This document shows positions 49,546 to 61,887 of a stretch of 64,000 nucleotides of DNA, in pieces; position 1 is the stretch's first letter, and each line of letters opens with the position of its first letter. Origin of the DNA: Rhizophlyctis rosea (taxonomy: Eukaryota; Chytridiomycota; Chytridiomycetes; Rhizophlyctidales; Rhizophlyctidaceae). The position numbers and the translations under genes are program-made. The DNA lies in the NCBI GenBank assembly GCA_027596075.1, contig JADGJC010000004.1, positions 209,562 to 273,561 of the forward strand. Reading direction: 5' to 3'. Below the pieces are notes generated by a model. It was given only the letters and a program-made list of their open reading frames with translations. It was not told where the DNA came from and made no database searches.

Positions 49546-52500
49546 ATGGCGTTGACGACGGACCCCGACTTCTTGGTGAATATGCACTACCTGCGCTTCA
49601 TGCTATTGTGTTGCTATTGATCATTTGACTGAAGGTACTCCTGACAGATTTATCAAATGCGGCAAGCTATGCTTCGCACGCAAGAATCATTAGTTGAACG
49701 CGTCATAACTCTACCAACAAACTCTGACAACGAGTATATCAGCGCCTACACATCCTCCAGTCATTTCATGACAAGCAGAAGAGCCGAACCGCTCCGACCA
49801 ACCGCTCGCACACTTACATCACCTCGCTCCCCAGAGCGATCGCGCTCTACTCTTCCCGCCGGGACCAATGACGAACAACCCCGTGAACGATCAGTTGCAC
49901 GGCGCATGCAACAAGAGGCAAATAATGTTCCAATTGTTCCTAGTGTAGTGACGGTCGAAGCCGCCCAGGCACGCATGGCCCAAGCACTTCATTTTGGGGC
50001 AGATCAGTCGGGATCAGTGGAGGGGCAACCTAAAGGTCCGGGCCCTGCCGCTGCTGATACACCTCAGAAGAACGCCTCAACGCCTGCTATAACGTCAGAC
50101 GCGCAAGCGCTTGCTGCTGTAGAAGCATCGCGGGAGACGTTAGTATCTAAGGGACCTGTGGGTGAGACAGAACACGAGGGAGCTGGGGTTGGCAGTGCGC
50201 CTTCGGAAGAGAATAACAGTCCACAATCGAGAGAGGCGACCGAAGAACAACCGGACCACATAAAGCGGATGGCCCAAATAGAAATGTTGAAGAAACGGTT
50301 ACTAGAGGCAAAGCAATCGGCGGGTCTACAATCAGATTCGGAAAGTGAAGAGGTACATGGCGGAGATAGAGAAGAAAGTACTACACCGGAAGCGTTGGCT
50401 GAAGGAGCTAAAAAGGATGAGGACTCGGATAAGTTTGGGAAAAGTTTAACGGAGAGCATACGGTCGAGGGGGACGGGCACGCGGTCGGGACGGCGGCGGC
50501 GGCGAGCATCTTCTGCATCTACATCAACGTCCCGGCGACGTGCAGAGCAGGGGTCCATTGATGAGAGTGCTGAGGATTCGCATTTAGAAGTCGAAAGTAT
50601 ACCGGATAGTTTGCATGAAGGCATGCGACAGGCCATTGAAGAGGATGATGAAAGTGATGGGGAGGATGATGATAACATGAGGTGCGTACGCATTTTTGAG
50701 GCATATGATCGTGCGTCCCATCGTGTTCACAGAACGCTCATACGTGTCATGAAACAGTCATGCATCACATTCATCAGCCGAGTCCATGCACGTAGACGAA
50801 CATCTGGACGGGGAGGAGTTATCGGGAGAGGAGTTGCAATTGGAAGGGTCGGAAGAGGAAGGATTAGCGCGCGCAAGTACGGTTGGAGACATGACGGAAA
50901 CGGGCACAATTGGAGGCGCCGTGTCAACCGAAAACATTGGAGAACCGCCCGAAGCGGATTCAACAATGCCTACTGAATCCGCGATCGAAGAAGGGGAAGG
51001 GGAGGCACCGCCGTCCGGGAAGCCTAGTGCGGTATTAGGTCCACCGCGGTTATCGGAAGAGAACCTGTTTGCGAAGAAGGAGCTTCCGACGTTACCGTCG
51101 AAGGAGAAGGAGAGGGAGTGGAAACGGATGAGTGGGGCGTCGCTGTTGGATTTTGGTGGGAGGTCGAAATCTATGAAACCGGTTTCGGCGTTGACGGCGT
51201 TGATTGCGGATAAGAAGGGGAATGATAATCCGTTTGCTGCGGAGTATAGCTTCTTCGTAAGTATTGGGATGCGCCATATGGAATATTTTCTTCCGCCTTG
51301 AGATTGGCCCCTTTAAATTCATTCGTTTTGCAGTCTGGAAAGGGAGACAATGATCCAATGCGACTGAAGATATACGTGGCGTTGATGGAGGAGCCTTCGG
51401 AACCGCTTTTGATTAGTGTGAAGCGGGACGCTACGGTGGAGGAGGTGATTGGGTACGCTTTGTACGAGTACCTTAGTGAGGGACGCGAGCCGCCCGTTCC
51501 GGATGATTTGAAGGATGTTGTCATGTGGAATATGCGAATTGTGGAGGATGATGGGACTGTTGATGATGATTTTCCTGGTATGACATGATAGTTCGAAGAT
51601 TTTTCTGCGTGTCAGAAAAGTGTGCTGTTGATGTTCACGTTTTGCTGTTTCTACCCTTGCTAATAGCACTGGAGCGGACACGGAAGATTCAGAAATTCGC
51701 ATTTGATCAGTTTGCGATTTGTCAGGCTTCGCCCGAACAAAGTATGGGTGTCATAGTGAACGGGGCCGTATCCTCAACCTTCATGATAACTAACGCACAC
51801 CACAACACCCCACAGTAAAAGCCAACGAACGTCACCGCCCCCCCAAACCCGTCATAAACCCCACCCCCATCGACACCCCCGGCGGCACCGGCGGCCCATC
51901 CAGCGGCCCCGCTCCGACCGTCTTTTTGAAAGTCCACCTCTACTCCACACTAGAAGTCAAACAAACCACCACGATCCAAATGCCGACGAATATACCCATG
52001 TCGGAAGTGTTTGAGCAGATTTGCCGGAAGAGGAAATACGATTCGAGTAAATATATGATGAAGATGGCGGATACGAAGACGGATGTTCCGAGTGATAAGA
52101 CGTTGGAGCAGTTGAGGGTTACGGAGTTTTGTATTTTGAAGAAGACTACGGGGGGTGGTGGGTGTTCTTTTTGATGTTGTTGTTTGGAGGTTGGGCATGA
52201 GGGGGGTGCGGAGATTTTTTGGGTGGATGAGGCACTGATTGCGGCCGCGTTTTGTTACCTTTTATCATGCAGCTGGCGACATCTTCCTACGACCACCCGA
52301 CGAGCAAATGTCGCAGAGCGAGCAGCCGCACTTCAATACTCCGGACGGGTTCTCCAATATGTATAGGGTAAGTGGGGATTTTGGACTTTGGTGGACCCTT
52401 TGTCTGGAAATCTCCCGCTTACATTATTCCCTACCTTACAGCAATACGCAGTCACACATAAACAACTCATGGGACGGCATGAACGGTTACTGACAATCGA

Positions 52501-52933
52501 TGGGGACTACGTGCATGTTATGGCGTCTGAGAATAAGAATATTTTTGATACTATGAAGACGGTGAGGAAGAGCGCCGTCTTTTGTTTATAACGTTTTTCC
52601 GCTGTGTCTCGCCTGCTCAACTAACCCTTCGGCACCCCCTCAATACCAAGACATCACATCATGTCAGTACCATCACGGCATGTAGACCTGCGAAGAAATC
52701 GACGTCGCATATCAAGCTGGTTGTGCAAGGATCGAAAGGGGAAGGTGGGCGGACATATGATTTGGAGGCTGCGTCGCAGCAGGAGGCTGGTACGTTTTTT
52801 GGCATCAAGAGGTTGTTTGGGGGTGCATGTTTCAGTGGAAACTGATTCTATTATCACCACAGCGGATATTTGCGCCAAGATCAACTTCTTGATGCAAAAG
52901 CATCAACAAGAGAGCAATGGACGACTAAGATGA
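49546..52933 (+). CDS. SIN1: TORC2 subunit SIN1/AVO1
   Basis: SIN1 recruits AGC-kinase substrates to TOR complex 2 at membranes. Ten exons: 49546-49575, 49648-50681, 50758-51256, 51334-51577, 51667-51741, 51816-52157, 52273-52367, 52442-52561, 52651-52789, 52863-52933 (882 residues, phases agree). The start MALTTDPDFLIYQMR is the conserved SIN1 N-terminus. A long disordered, acidic region with an RRRRR patch follows. The CRIM domain runs from about 521 (DPMRLKIYVALMEEPSEPLLISV...RKIQKFAFDQFAIC). A ubiquitin-like RBD follows (FLKVHLYSTLEVKQTTTIQM...ILKK), then a C-terminal PH domain (QLMGRHERLLTIDGDYVHVM...FHV-like...KLVVQGSKGEGGRTYDLEA). The 30-nt first exon was fixed by this conserved start. 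Confidence 0.92.
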
Positions 52934-53230
52934 TAGAAAAGTGGGATGAAGTGGGTGGTGATGTTTGTACATAGAAAGTTTTCCTTATTTTCTGTTTCCG
53001 TTTGGTTAGATGTGAATCTTCCCTTGTTTGATACCCCCCTCAACAATAAAAACCAAGGTGTGACGGTTCGTGTTGGGAAGGGTGTTGCTGTTTGCGTGTA
53101 CTCGCTGCGCCGGTCGTCTGTTTCGTCTCCCGACAGGGATACAAATTTTTTTCGCAAACAGAAAGATTGATCAAAGTTACATATATACATACGAAAGATT
53201 CATTACATGTACATCGCTCCCGGCTCCTCA

Positions 53231-54486
53231 TCAATACACATTGCCGGACCTGTATCCCTTCCTATTCCACCGTCTCCATACCAAGTACCCAATAACACCC
53301 AACAAAATAAGGACCAATATAACCCCAATAACAATCCCCGCAATCGTCCCCTTGGACATGCCCCCGCTCCCCGGGTACGGCCCGGGAATATACGTCGAAT
53401 TCAGCAGCAAATTGCACGCAACCTTCAACGGCTTCCCATCATTATCCAACGCGCTCACACTGTCCTCCGATCCCGTAAAGTTGAAACTCTGCGAAGCGAG
53501 GTATTGGTATGATTTGACGCGGGAGGTGGATTGGCACCAGGCTTTTTTTGTGGATTTGTCGGAAGGGTTGCAGAGGTCGGTTATGCGGATTTGGAAGAAT
53601 TGGTTCATCCAGTCTTGTTCGGAGGCGCCTTGGGAGGGGGAGGGGGGTTGGTTGTTGGATGTCATGGCGGCTTGCGTGCGGGCTATGAGGGAGTTTAGGC
53701 TGTCGGGGTCTGAGCCGATGCCGTGTTGGATTGCTGCATCGTACATCTGGGATTGAATATGGAGGTGTGAGCCCTCTTTCATTCGGAGTTTTGATTATGC
53801 TTCAGTCACCCATGAAATTCTCGACAACACACACCTGACCCCGTCCAACAGCCGACGTCAACCCGAGATTGTCCGCATAATTTTGCGATGGCAAATAGTA
53901 CGTCTGCGTCGCGAACTCCACTTGCGCTTGCAGGAATGCGGTATTATTGCATGCGGCGTACCATGCCTGGCAGAATCCGTCCAACCCGCTCGTTGAACCA
54001 GCATTGGAGTCGGAAGCATTGAGTTGCCGAAGGCGGTCCATGTAAGGGTCGAACTCGTTCCCATGATTTTGTTTGTTGTAGTAGGAGTTGATGACACCGT
54101 ATGCATCGTGTGTTCCACTACAATCCCATGAGCATATGTGTTAGCGCACACGCGGACGACCCGTCAAATCATCCATTCAACGTCTTCCAAGCGTCAAACT
54201 TACGTCGTAAATCCGACTATACCAGCAGTATAACCTCGTCCGTCGTTTATGTTCTCGCAGGAGTCAAATGGAAACCTATGCAGGACCCATGAATACCAGA
54301 TAGAGCAATGTTCCCGAGAGAGGTGCTTACTCAAATTCCTTACCATAGATTAGAAGACTCGTATACATTCGTCAACTGCTCCACAATACTCCTTTGGCAA
54401 TCGTTCAGCGCTGCACTTGTGCTTGAGGCAACTAACAAAAACACCAAAGCCGCTCTTGGTGTCGGCCGACCAAGGGAAACCGTCAT
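53231..54486 (-). CDS. GH46 chitosanase, secreted with C-terminal membrane anchor
   Basis: GH46 enzymes hydrolyse beta-1,4-glucosamine links in chitosan. Four exons: 54486-54344, 54275-54204, 54117-53835, 53746-53231 (337 residues, phases agree). A signal peptide (ALVFLLVASSTSA) leads to NDCQRSIVEQLTNVYESSN. E43 is the likely general acid and D59, in NDGRGYTAGIVGF, the likely base, fitting the GH46 signature. Further on are YYLPSQNYADNLGLTSAVGRGQMYDAAIQHG and TRVKSYQYLASQSFNF. The last 60 residues add a helix (GTIAGIVIGVILVLILLGVIGYLVWRRW), so the enzyme should stay at the cell surface. The ATG chosen directly precedes the signal peptide; an upstream in-frame ATG would add 29 residues. Confidence 0.85.
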
Positions 54487-55254
54487 TTGGATATTTTTGG
54501 TTTGGGGGAGCGAAGTCGGGAGGAAGTTGGACCTCGTTGCGGTTAACTGAAGAGTTTGTAGGTGGTTTTTCAACTAGGTTCCCACAAAAATATGTGAGGA
54601 ATAGGACTGAGCAGGATAAGATGAGCTCGCCAAGGTGTGGGTTGTGTTTACTGAGAAAGGGGCCCACCAATTCAGCCTTTGTGGGGGACACAGAAGCGGC
54701 GAATTTCTGGATGGGAATTGGCTGCGCCTCGTCACCTCCGGCCTCCGTTCCATCCGCAGCACATTGTGGAATTCCACAGATGGCGCCTCAATTTCATGGG
54801 ATCATGCTCGAAATTGTGCTCGGCTTGAGTGGCTTGGTAATACGCAATTTACAAATTGGGCCGCAAGGCCTCAAGGTCTAGACAAGTCTGACAACTGTCA
54901 GGCAATGGTGCAATGCATGCAAGACTGCACGATGGGCATTATTGGTGGCTGTACAATCCGTCGCTCAAAAATGGGAAATTAATGAAGTCACCATGCAGCA
55001 GCAATCATTGGCAGCTATTGGCTGAGACCCCCAACTCAAACTCAAACGCGCTTCCCTTTCCGGCGGCACAGCCTTGCTACTCCCAGACCGCCAAATCAGG
55101 GTCCCAGAAGGGTCCAACGTGTCTTTGGAATGTGAAGTTAGTTCACTGTTACTATTCACAGAGAGAATGAGAGTGCATTACCGACACTGTGCGATTCCAA
55201 CACACTTGATGACCTATGGAGTGATTCGAGACAGACAATACAAATCATCTCCTT

Positions 55255-55370
55255 GTTCCGACTTCTGTCGTACGGTCAGCTGCTTCAGTGTACACACAAT
55301 TCTCATTTGCTGGCTATGAGCCAGCATGCCGGCAAGGCTATAATACAACAGAAACAACAAAACTCCTTGT
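55255..55370. repeat. Dispersed repeat copy 1 with 8-bp palindrome
   Basis: It shares blocks with 56060-56165: AGCTGCTTCAGTGTACACAC against AGCTGATTCAGTTTATACAC, then GCCAGCATGCCGG and GGCTATAATACAAC. It includes the perfect inverted repeat TGCTGGCT-ATG-AGCCAGCA at 55308-55326. Confidence 0.65.
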
Positions 55371-56059
55371 CGTCTTATGCATACGGAGTATCCAGCAACA
55401 CATATCCCGCCGAACGTTGTGTCTCACAACTCGCGAGCCTCCCACATCAACAAACATTTTGCCATATCATGATGTCTGAATGTTATTTCCCCTCCTAGGG
55501 TCCAGTACTCGCCGTATTCTGCTTTGGTCGGCAAGCTGCCGGGGCGATTTGAGGGGTGTTATGCTGAGAGTGTGGGTATACCACGGGAGGAGAGCAGGTC
55601 GACGAAAGCGGGAAAAGTGTTTGAATCACAGTTGCTTCATGTTGGTCCACCATAACAGATAGCCAACACAACCGCCCTTTGTTTTCATTTGTAAATATGC
55701 ATTACCGATACCCCCTTTCTGAGTTACCACGAAGCAGGTTTCTTCTCTTGTGTTCTTTGCGCTTGGTCGCTCGCCCCTTTCTTTATATATTTCTTCCTGA
55801 TAGCTCAACATGGAACCTGGGCCCCTCTGCAAACTTTGGAAGAAGCTCGAATGGCAACTCCGATGCTTCCTTATCTGGGGGACAGCCTTACCGTTGCCAT
55901 TTCAGTGTCCTGCAGAAGCCCCATCCAAAATGATCTTAGTCTCTTTGGCGCTGCATGCACAGAGCCGCTGGAACATGCTTGTGAAATTCCAGCAAAACAG
56001 TGATGACGTGTAAGTGGTGTTTAAAAAAGATGTTACAAATTGTTTCCTTCCTCCAATTC

Positions 56060-56165
56060 TTCCCACAGGCCACTTCCTGATAAGCTGATTCAGTTTATAC
56101 ACAAATCTCATTCGCCTGGTCGTAAGCCAGCATGCCGAGAGGCTATTATACAACGAAAAAACAAC
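56060..56165. repeat. Dispersed repeat copy 2
   Basis: Same orientation and block order as the copy at 55255, diverged; the palindrome is broken here (CCTGGTCGTAAGCCAGC). Confidence 0.6.
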
Positions 56166-56249
56166 ATCATTTCAATCTAATCCAATGATCCAGCCTGGCA
56201 GTCACCAACAGATATCCACCGAAGGGATCCCGATACTTTTCACTATCCA

Positions 56250-58641
56250 CTATTGCTCCCCACCCTTCTCCCTCGCCCCCAATTTCTCTCGGGTGGCCCC
56301 ACTCCCATCGTCGATCATGTTGAAAAAGTCCTCCTCCGCGCTCTTCAACATTTCATTGAGAGCATCGCCCGTTATGCGCATGGCGGCACTTCCTGGTCGT
56401 TTTTGGGCGGCTTTAAGACGCTTTTCACGGGCAGAAGCTTCGAGGGTCTTTTCGCGTTTTGCTTCTCGTTCCAGCATCTGGTGATCGGTTGTCAATGGCA
56501 AGCAAACATCACAAACACAACTCTCCCCCGCTTCAAATTCTCCACACCTTTCTGCAATGCTCACCTCTGAGAAAATCTTCTTCTCGTTGTTTTGAAGCTT
56601 TGATAGCCCATCGGAAAGCTCCAAAATGGTGGTTGACCCGTCCCTAGCGGTAGCCGCCATGATCTTCCCATGATCTTGGACTTTGATGCAGTGGATCGGG
56701 GAATTGCAGACCTATCATGAATGTATTAGATTACCGGTTTTTAACCAGCGGGGCAAAATGAACTGGACACAGCTCCATGTAATGCATGCAATGAAAGCGA
56801 TGCCTACCTGCACGGTCAACGTCGGATCCTGCTGCTTGAACAAATAATCCCACACATCGATCGTCCCATCCAACTTGCTCGTGAAGAATACACTCGGTCT
56901 GCTGGGACTCCAGCATCCGTCCGTCAAGTAGCTGTTACAGTAGCGGGTGGACATGATGGGTGATCGCACGTCTTCGGACCAGATTTGCGCTTTCCAGTCA
57001 CCAACGGTCATGAAGTTTTTCAGGAAGAAGGGGTTGCGCTGTGTGTGAAAAGCGGATATGAGAATGTAGTTGTGTAGCGGCGTTAGAGAGTAGATTGATA
57101 CCCCACCTGCAGTGCGTATACCGGTCCATGGTGGCCCGGATACACATGAGTGATCTTTTCTGATGGGTTCTTCGCCTTCTTGTTGCACATAAAGACGGAT
57201 CCGTTCTCCCCTCCGACCATGAATTTCGTGGGCTTTCACGCAAAAAGGATTATTTTCTTTAGCATGCATCGCCAAGCTGCAAATTCGAAGACCCCAAATC
57301 CCTCACACACACCATTGTTGTCTCAAAATCCAACACCGTGCCGCCAACGGTGTTCCCGTTCTTCTCCGGATCAAGAAGCAAGGACTCAGTTGGCTCCGAC
57401 AGCTTACGGATGTCCCACCATAGGACTTGGCCGTCTGTTGATACCGAGAAGAACTCGGAACCTTTTTACAGGCAGAACCTCACATTAATAGTCATCCCCA
57501 ATCCTAACAAGGTAATGTGGTACTTACCAGACTTTGATTGCACCCACGCAAGATTGTAGACCGGATCTCTGTGCGATTTCTCAACCGCCGACGTATCAAC
57601 AGGAAAGGCGCCCTTCCTCGTATCCCAGTATGCTGTTCCCAAAGCATGAGTTCACCACCAAATCACGTGCCAACTCGAACAAAAGCAATCAACCACAACT
57701 CACAAATCAACCCATTATAACACCCCCCAACAAGCACATGCGGATCCTTCGGATTGTACTTGACGCTCACAAGCGGACTAGGCGGCGTCAGCACCTGATC
57801 TGGAGCATTGGGATTCTCAATATCCCAGATGTATGAGTCGAAGTTCATGTTGGCTGGCATGTGCTGGAAGTCGAGGACGGAGTATGCGACCGCGAGCTTG
57901 TGGCCGTCTTCGGGGTAGAAGGAGAGGTAGGTGGCGGCGCGGGCGTGGGGTGAGGGGTCGCTGTGGGGGTTTTGGAGTTGGATTTGCGGTTGGAAGCTTG
58001 GAATGATGGCACGTTGGAGGTGCAGCTTCGACTTACCGGTACACGTTCAGGGATTTGGCGGAAGGAGCGTCAACAGCCATCGTATCTGGCGCATCAATGA
58101 AGTATTCCTCGTAAATGTCTATCGCGTTGTTTTGCTTGATGCAATGCTCCATGCTCTATAGTTTTGTTCAATCTCGAAGTTCGACCTCCAATCACAGCTC
58201 ATATCATCCCACCTGTCCCAAATTCTGCACCGCGCGAATGTACTCATCATCCTTCTCAACCTTCTTCCTGTACCGAATTGTATGCTCGACATCTGTAGGA
58301 TCCACATCTTTTGGCCACCCGCCTTGTACATGCAGGATGCCGCGATTTGTTACCGCAAAGCTTTCGGTATTGACCTATTTCAAGTGCGTAATCAGGATGA
58401 AGATCAAAATGACACATCCAATATTCCCACATCAACTTTTTCGTCACATGCACCTCACCTCATGCTCACTCTTCTCCGGCGCACTCTGCACCTCACTCGT
58501 ACACGGATTCCTCTCAACATAATTCCGCATGTACCCCGGATCCGGTAAAATGCTAACCGCAACTTCTCCTGGGCGGTCGCGGAAAGTCGGTTGTCGACCA
58601 AACTCCTTCCGCTTCCGCTGGTACACGTATACTATTTCCAT
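56250..58641 (-). CDS. DNAI2: Axonemal outer-arm dynein intermediate chain 2 (DNAI2 / IC70 / ODA6)
   Basis: It anchors the outer dynein arm heavy chains to doublet microtubules. Ten exons: 58641-58459, 58374-58213, 58155-58037, 57960-57704, 57632-57528, 57461-57313, 57232-57107, 57038-56808, 56711-56565, 56477-56250 (568 residues, phases agree). The start [17 protein letters not shown] is the family N-terminus, followed by YVERNP and GGWPKDVDP. The WD repeats read [119 protein letters not shown] and [12 protein letters not shown] charged coiled tail ([19 protein letters not shown]) closes it. Strong evidence that this fungus builds motile flagella. Confidence 0.96.
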
Positions 58642-59383
58642 TCCTTCTCTGTGATGTGGTGCTGACTTTTATCAGTCAGTTGGGTATGGCGATAGTAGTA
58701 GCGATGAGAAGCCCGTGCTGGCGAATGATGCACAAAGAATGGGGGAAATGCAAAACCCGAGGGTCCATGCTGTCCAAATGATGTGGCTTGATCGTGTTAG
58801 GTAAGCGCATAAGAGGAGGTCCACAGATCATAAGATCCTTGCGCACGCATTTGCTATCATCGGATGGTTGATTGGAAGGGTTGGGTTGCGTGAGCCGAAA
58901 CAGGACGTTACCGTATGGAATGTCAGGGGTTCGACTCTCACATGCTGACCGGACCGATCAACTGGCCGGCCTATTTTTGGCTCTTCCATTTTCTGCCAGC
59001 AGAAGTTAGCAGTTTCGTGCCCTAACAATACGTGGGAGTAGGGATTTTTCCGAACCGCGACCCCCTTGGAAGGGTGAGGCCGTTTCACTGCACTGGTCAT
59101 TGGCGATCCTAATGTTCTTTGACAAATGGTGGGAGAAGTGCTGCATGATCATATCTGCATGGGTGGCTGAGGGGAGCAAAGGTTATGTTTATGGCATGTG
59201 CATCACAGCCACAACGGTGCATGATGTTCTTTGTGTCATTTAGTTGCATTTCGTAAATGCACGTGCCCAATATTACACATCGATTGTCTCTGAGCGAAGT
59301 TCTCTGGAGTGCATCTTGTGAAATATCTGCCCGAATGGGCAGGCCATACTCTTTTGAAAACTACCACACAAAAGCCAAGCAAC
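58642..59383. other. Intergenic region upstream of DNAI2
   Basis: About 740 bp between two minus-strand genes. It contains the DNAI2 promoter. A GGTTCGACTC stretch near 58927 resembles a tRNA T-arm but no tRNA could be built around it. Confidence 0.4.
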
Positions 59384-61331
59384 TCATCGCTCGTTCTTCA
59401 CACGCTTAGCCTCCCCACCCTCCTCACCAACAACTCCCCCATCCTCACTCTTCCGTTTCCGTTCCCCATCACCACCCGCCTCCGCCTCGCCCATCTCTAC
59501 ATCCCCATTCCCCTTCCCCTTCCCCTTCCCCTTCCCCTTCGTACCCGTCCCCTTTCCCCCATCCTCCTTCTTCTTCTTATGGAAATGCTCCCATGCAATC
59601 CCGAGCCCTTTCCGCAACTTGCTGGTAGGATGCAGATCTGGTAGTTCGTCCACTACAATGAAGCGGAAGATCATCAGCTGTTGCCCATGGATGTTATGCG
59701 CTCGAGGTCGCTCTTACCTTTGGGTAATGATAGCCCGTTTACGTCAGTTACTAGAGGGTCTTCTGGATTTTGCGTGTACTGTGCGACAATCGAGTCAGCA
59801 TCCTGATTTCACTCACTTCGAAAGGACGAGCAAAACTTCACCTGTCCACCGTTTCCAACCCTGAACACCGCCACCATCTTTGCTCCTTCCGCGTCACTCT
59901 GTCCAAGCGCAACCCATACGTTCCCTGCCCGATCAAACGCAATGTCCATCGCCTCGCCAGGCAACTCCAACTTTACTTCTAATTCTATGTTATGTGGATC
60001 TTGCGCGTTGTATAGGAGGACATAGGGTTTGCTATAATGTGCGCGTCAGACTTGCGAACCATCGAAACGAACGGCTGTCATAAGCCAACGAGCTCATACC
60101 TTTCTAACAAAACAGCAACTTTCCGGGTCTCGGCGTGGCTTTGAATCGACGTGATGGCAAGTGTCTTCGCTTCCTCCTGTTGCAGCTCATGAATACCCGC
60201 GAGTTCGGGTCATGCATCGGCCAAAGTCCAATTCCAACTCACATCCGACACACCCAACTCAATCTTCTGTATGATTTCCCCAGACGCGAAATCCCAGCTC
60301 AATAATGCCGGATCACCTCCACCGGAAAGCAGTACGTCGGGAGCAAACGAGAGGAGATGAAGGTGGGAGATGAAACTGCAGACGATTTGTGTTACGAGAC
60401 CGGGAGGTGCTGCACTTTGGTGTATAGATGACCGAGACATGGAACTTACGAGCGGTGTCCTAAGCAGAAGGTCTCAATTTCGTAACTGAGTGGGTATTGT
60501 GAAACACGGATTTTCTCGTCACGGTCGGCGGTGATGATGTGCTTGCCATCTGCGCTCATGGCCTTTTGATGTAATGAAACGGTGTAAGCATATGTGATGA
60601 TTGATTGATGAGAGTACACAGCGAAAGGGGTGCCGTAAGATCTGCATCATCGCATTCTTACCATATCGGTCAACATGGAAACGTGGCCAAGAATCAGCGC
60701 CTCCTTTCCATTGGGATCTTCCCGATTGAAGCTATAAGATCATCGCTTACGCATCAGCCATTCATCCGACATCTCAATAGGCGGCTGGTGTCTCCTCCTA
60801 CCTATACACATCCCCAAACTTATCTCCAATCAAAATCTTCCCATCATTCGAGAAAACAACACAGTTTGCCCGCTTGATCGTCTCCCTATTGGCAATACAT
60901 TTTCTCTGAATTAGGAACACACGTTCCGCAGAGCCCACAAACCCATCCCATGGAATATCAAAACCAACCGTTTATGCTCCCTCCTCCACTCCCTCGTATC
61001 CCAACAAGCCAACTCCTTATCGTCCGCCGCAACCGCCAACACATTCGTGGGCGCGTGGAAAGCTAGGCATCGAACAGGAGCGGCGGGGAGATCTTCGCTG
61101 GGGAAAGTGTGCGTGACGGTGGAGGTTGATGTGAGGAGGGATTGTGCGGCTGCGGTGATTTTGCCTGTGCTGGAAGGATGTGAAGGACGGGTTAGGCGCG
61201 GGGCGCGGGGCCTGGTGGAGAAGGAAGACGAACCTCGTGTTGAGGACGGTCAAGGTGTTTCCGGATGCGAGGACAAGAGAGTCCTCGGTTGGGTGGTGGA
61301 CCAGTTTATGAAAGGGAAGCGTGTGTGCCAT
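59384..61331 (-). CDS. TRM82: tRNA (guanine-N7)-methyltransferase non-catalytic subunit TRM82 (WDR4)
   Basis: Trm82 is the WD-repeat partner of Trm8 for m7G46 in tRNA. Ten exons: 61331-61234, 61169-60965, 60905-60802, 60731-60662, 60562-60450, 60375-60243, 60176-60100, 60031-59842, 59778-59718, 59652-59384 (439 residues, phases agree). Motifs: [70 protein letters not shown] and the typical [19 protein letters not shown]. The tail is basic with a [10 protein letters not shown] microsatellite-coded stretch and KRKSEDGG. The exon 2 donor is non-standard (GTTTTG) and least certain. Confidence 0.88.
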
Positions 61332-61887
61332 TGTTGGAGAACTGCGGCCTGGGAAAGCGTTGAGATCTTGCAATGAGCGTGGGCACGGAAAGGCCAAAAA
61401 TAATTCAGGGAAAGCTGCCAGCTCGATGGCTTTTGTGGCGCATGGCTTATGGTGGTGCAGCAATACCAGGACGCGCTGGCTGCGCCCACATTGGAAAATC
61501 AGGGTCCCATCGGCATAGATTTGCCAAGTCCTTGACAACCTTTGGCCCATCCATCGGGTTGAAGGTCTTCGATCGATCACTCTCCTGCCGTATCGGTGCA
61601 CGAGATACGTAAATCGCCTATTTGCTGGTGCCAAGCTTCCGTGATCGCTGGCACCGGCTTCAAGCTCAACGCACTGCCCCTAAATCGAGGACATCGGCTC
61701 TTGGCGCTATGAGGGATGACGCTTGACATTGAAGAGTAACTCATTTGCAGTTGAGGCGAGGATTATAAGGACGCAAACCCTCCGAACACGCGTCCAACAT
61801 AAATCCCGTTGACCAGATCGTGTCTCAATCGTTTCATCATTCGCCAGCTTCATTTCTCACTCCTGCAACCAACACCACCTCACCAAA
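61332..61887. other. Divergent intergenic region TRM82 / tetraspan gene
   Basis: About 555 bp between two starts; an unspliced ORF upstream of the TRM82 ATG is treated as 5' UTR. No other feature. Confidence 0.4.

Larger units (their letters stand above)
54487..56249. other. Gene-poor region upstream of chitosanase
   Basis: About 1.76 kb. Short ORFs on both strands show no motif. A pair of dispersed repeats lies at about 55255-55370 and 56060-56165. The remainder holds no feature I recognise. Confidence 0.45.

Noticed and set aside
58830..59110. Possible tRNA around GGTTCGACTC at about 58927
   Set aside because: No matching T-stem, anticodon arm or acceptor stem could be assembled on either strand.
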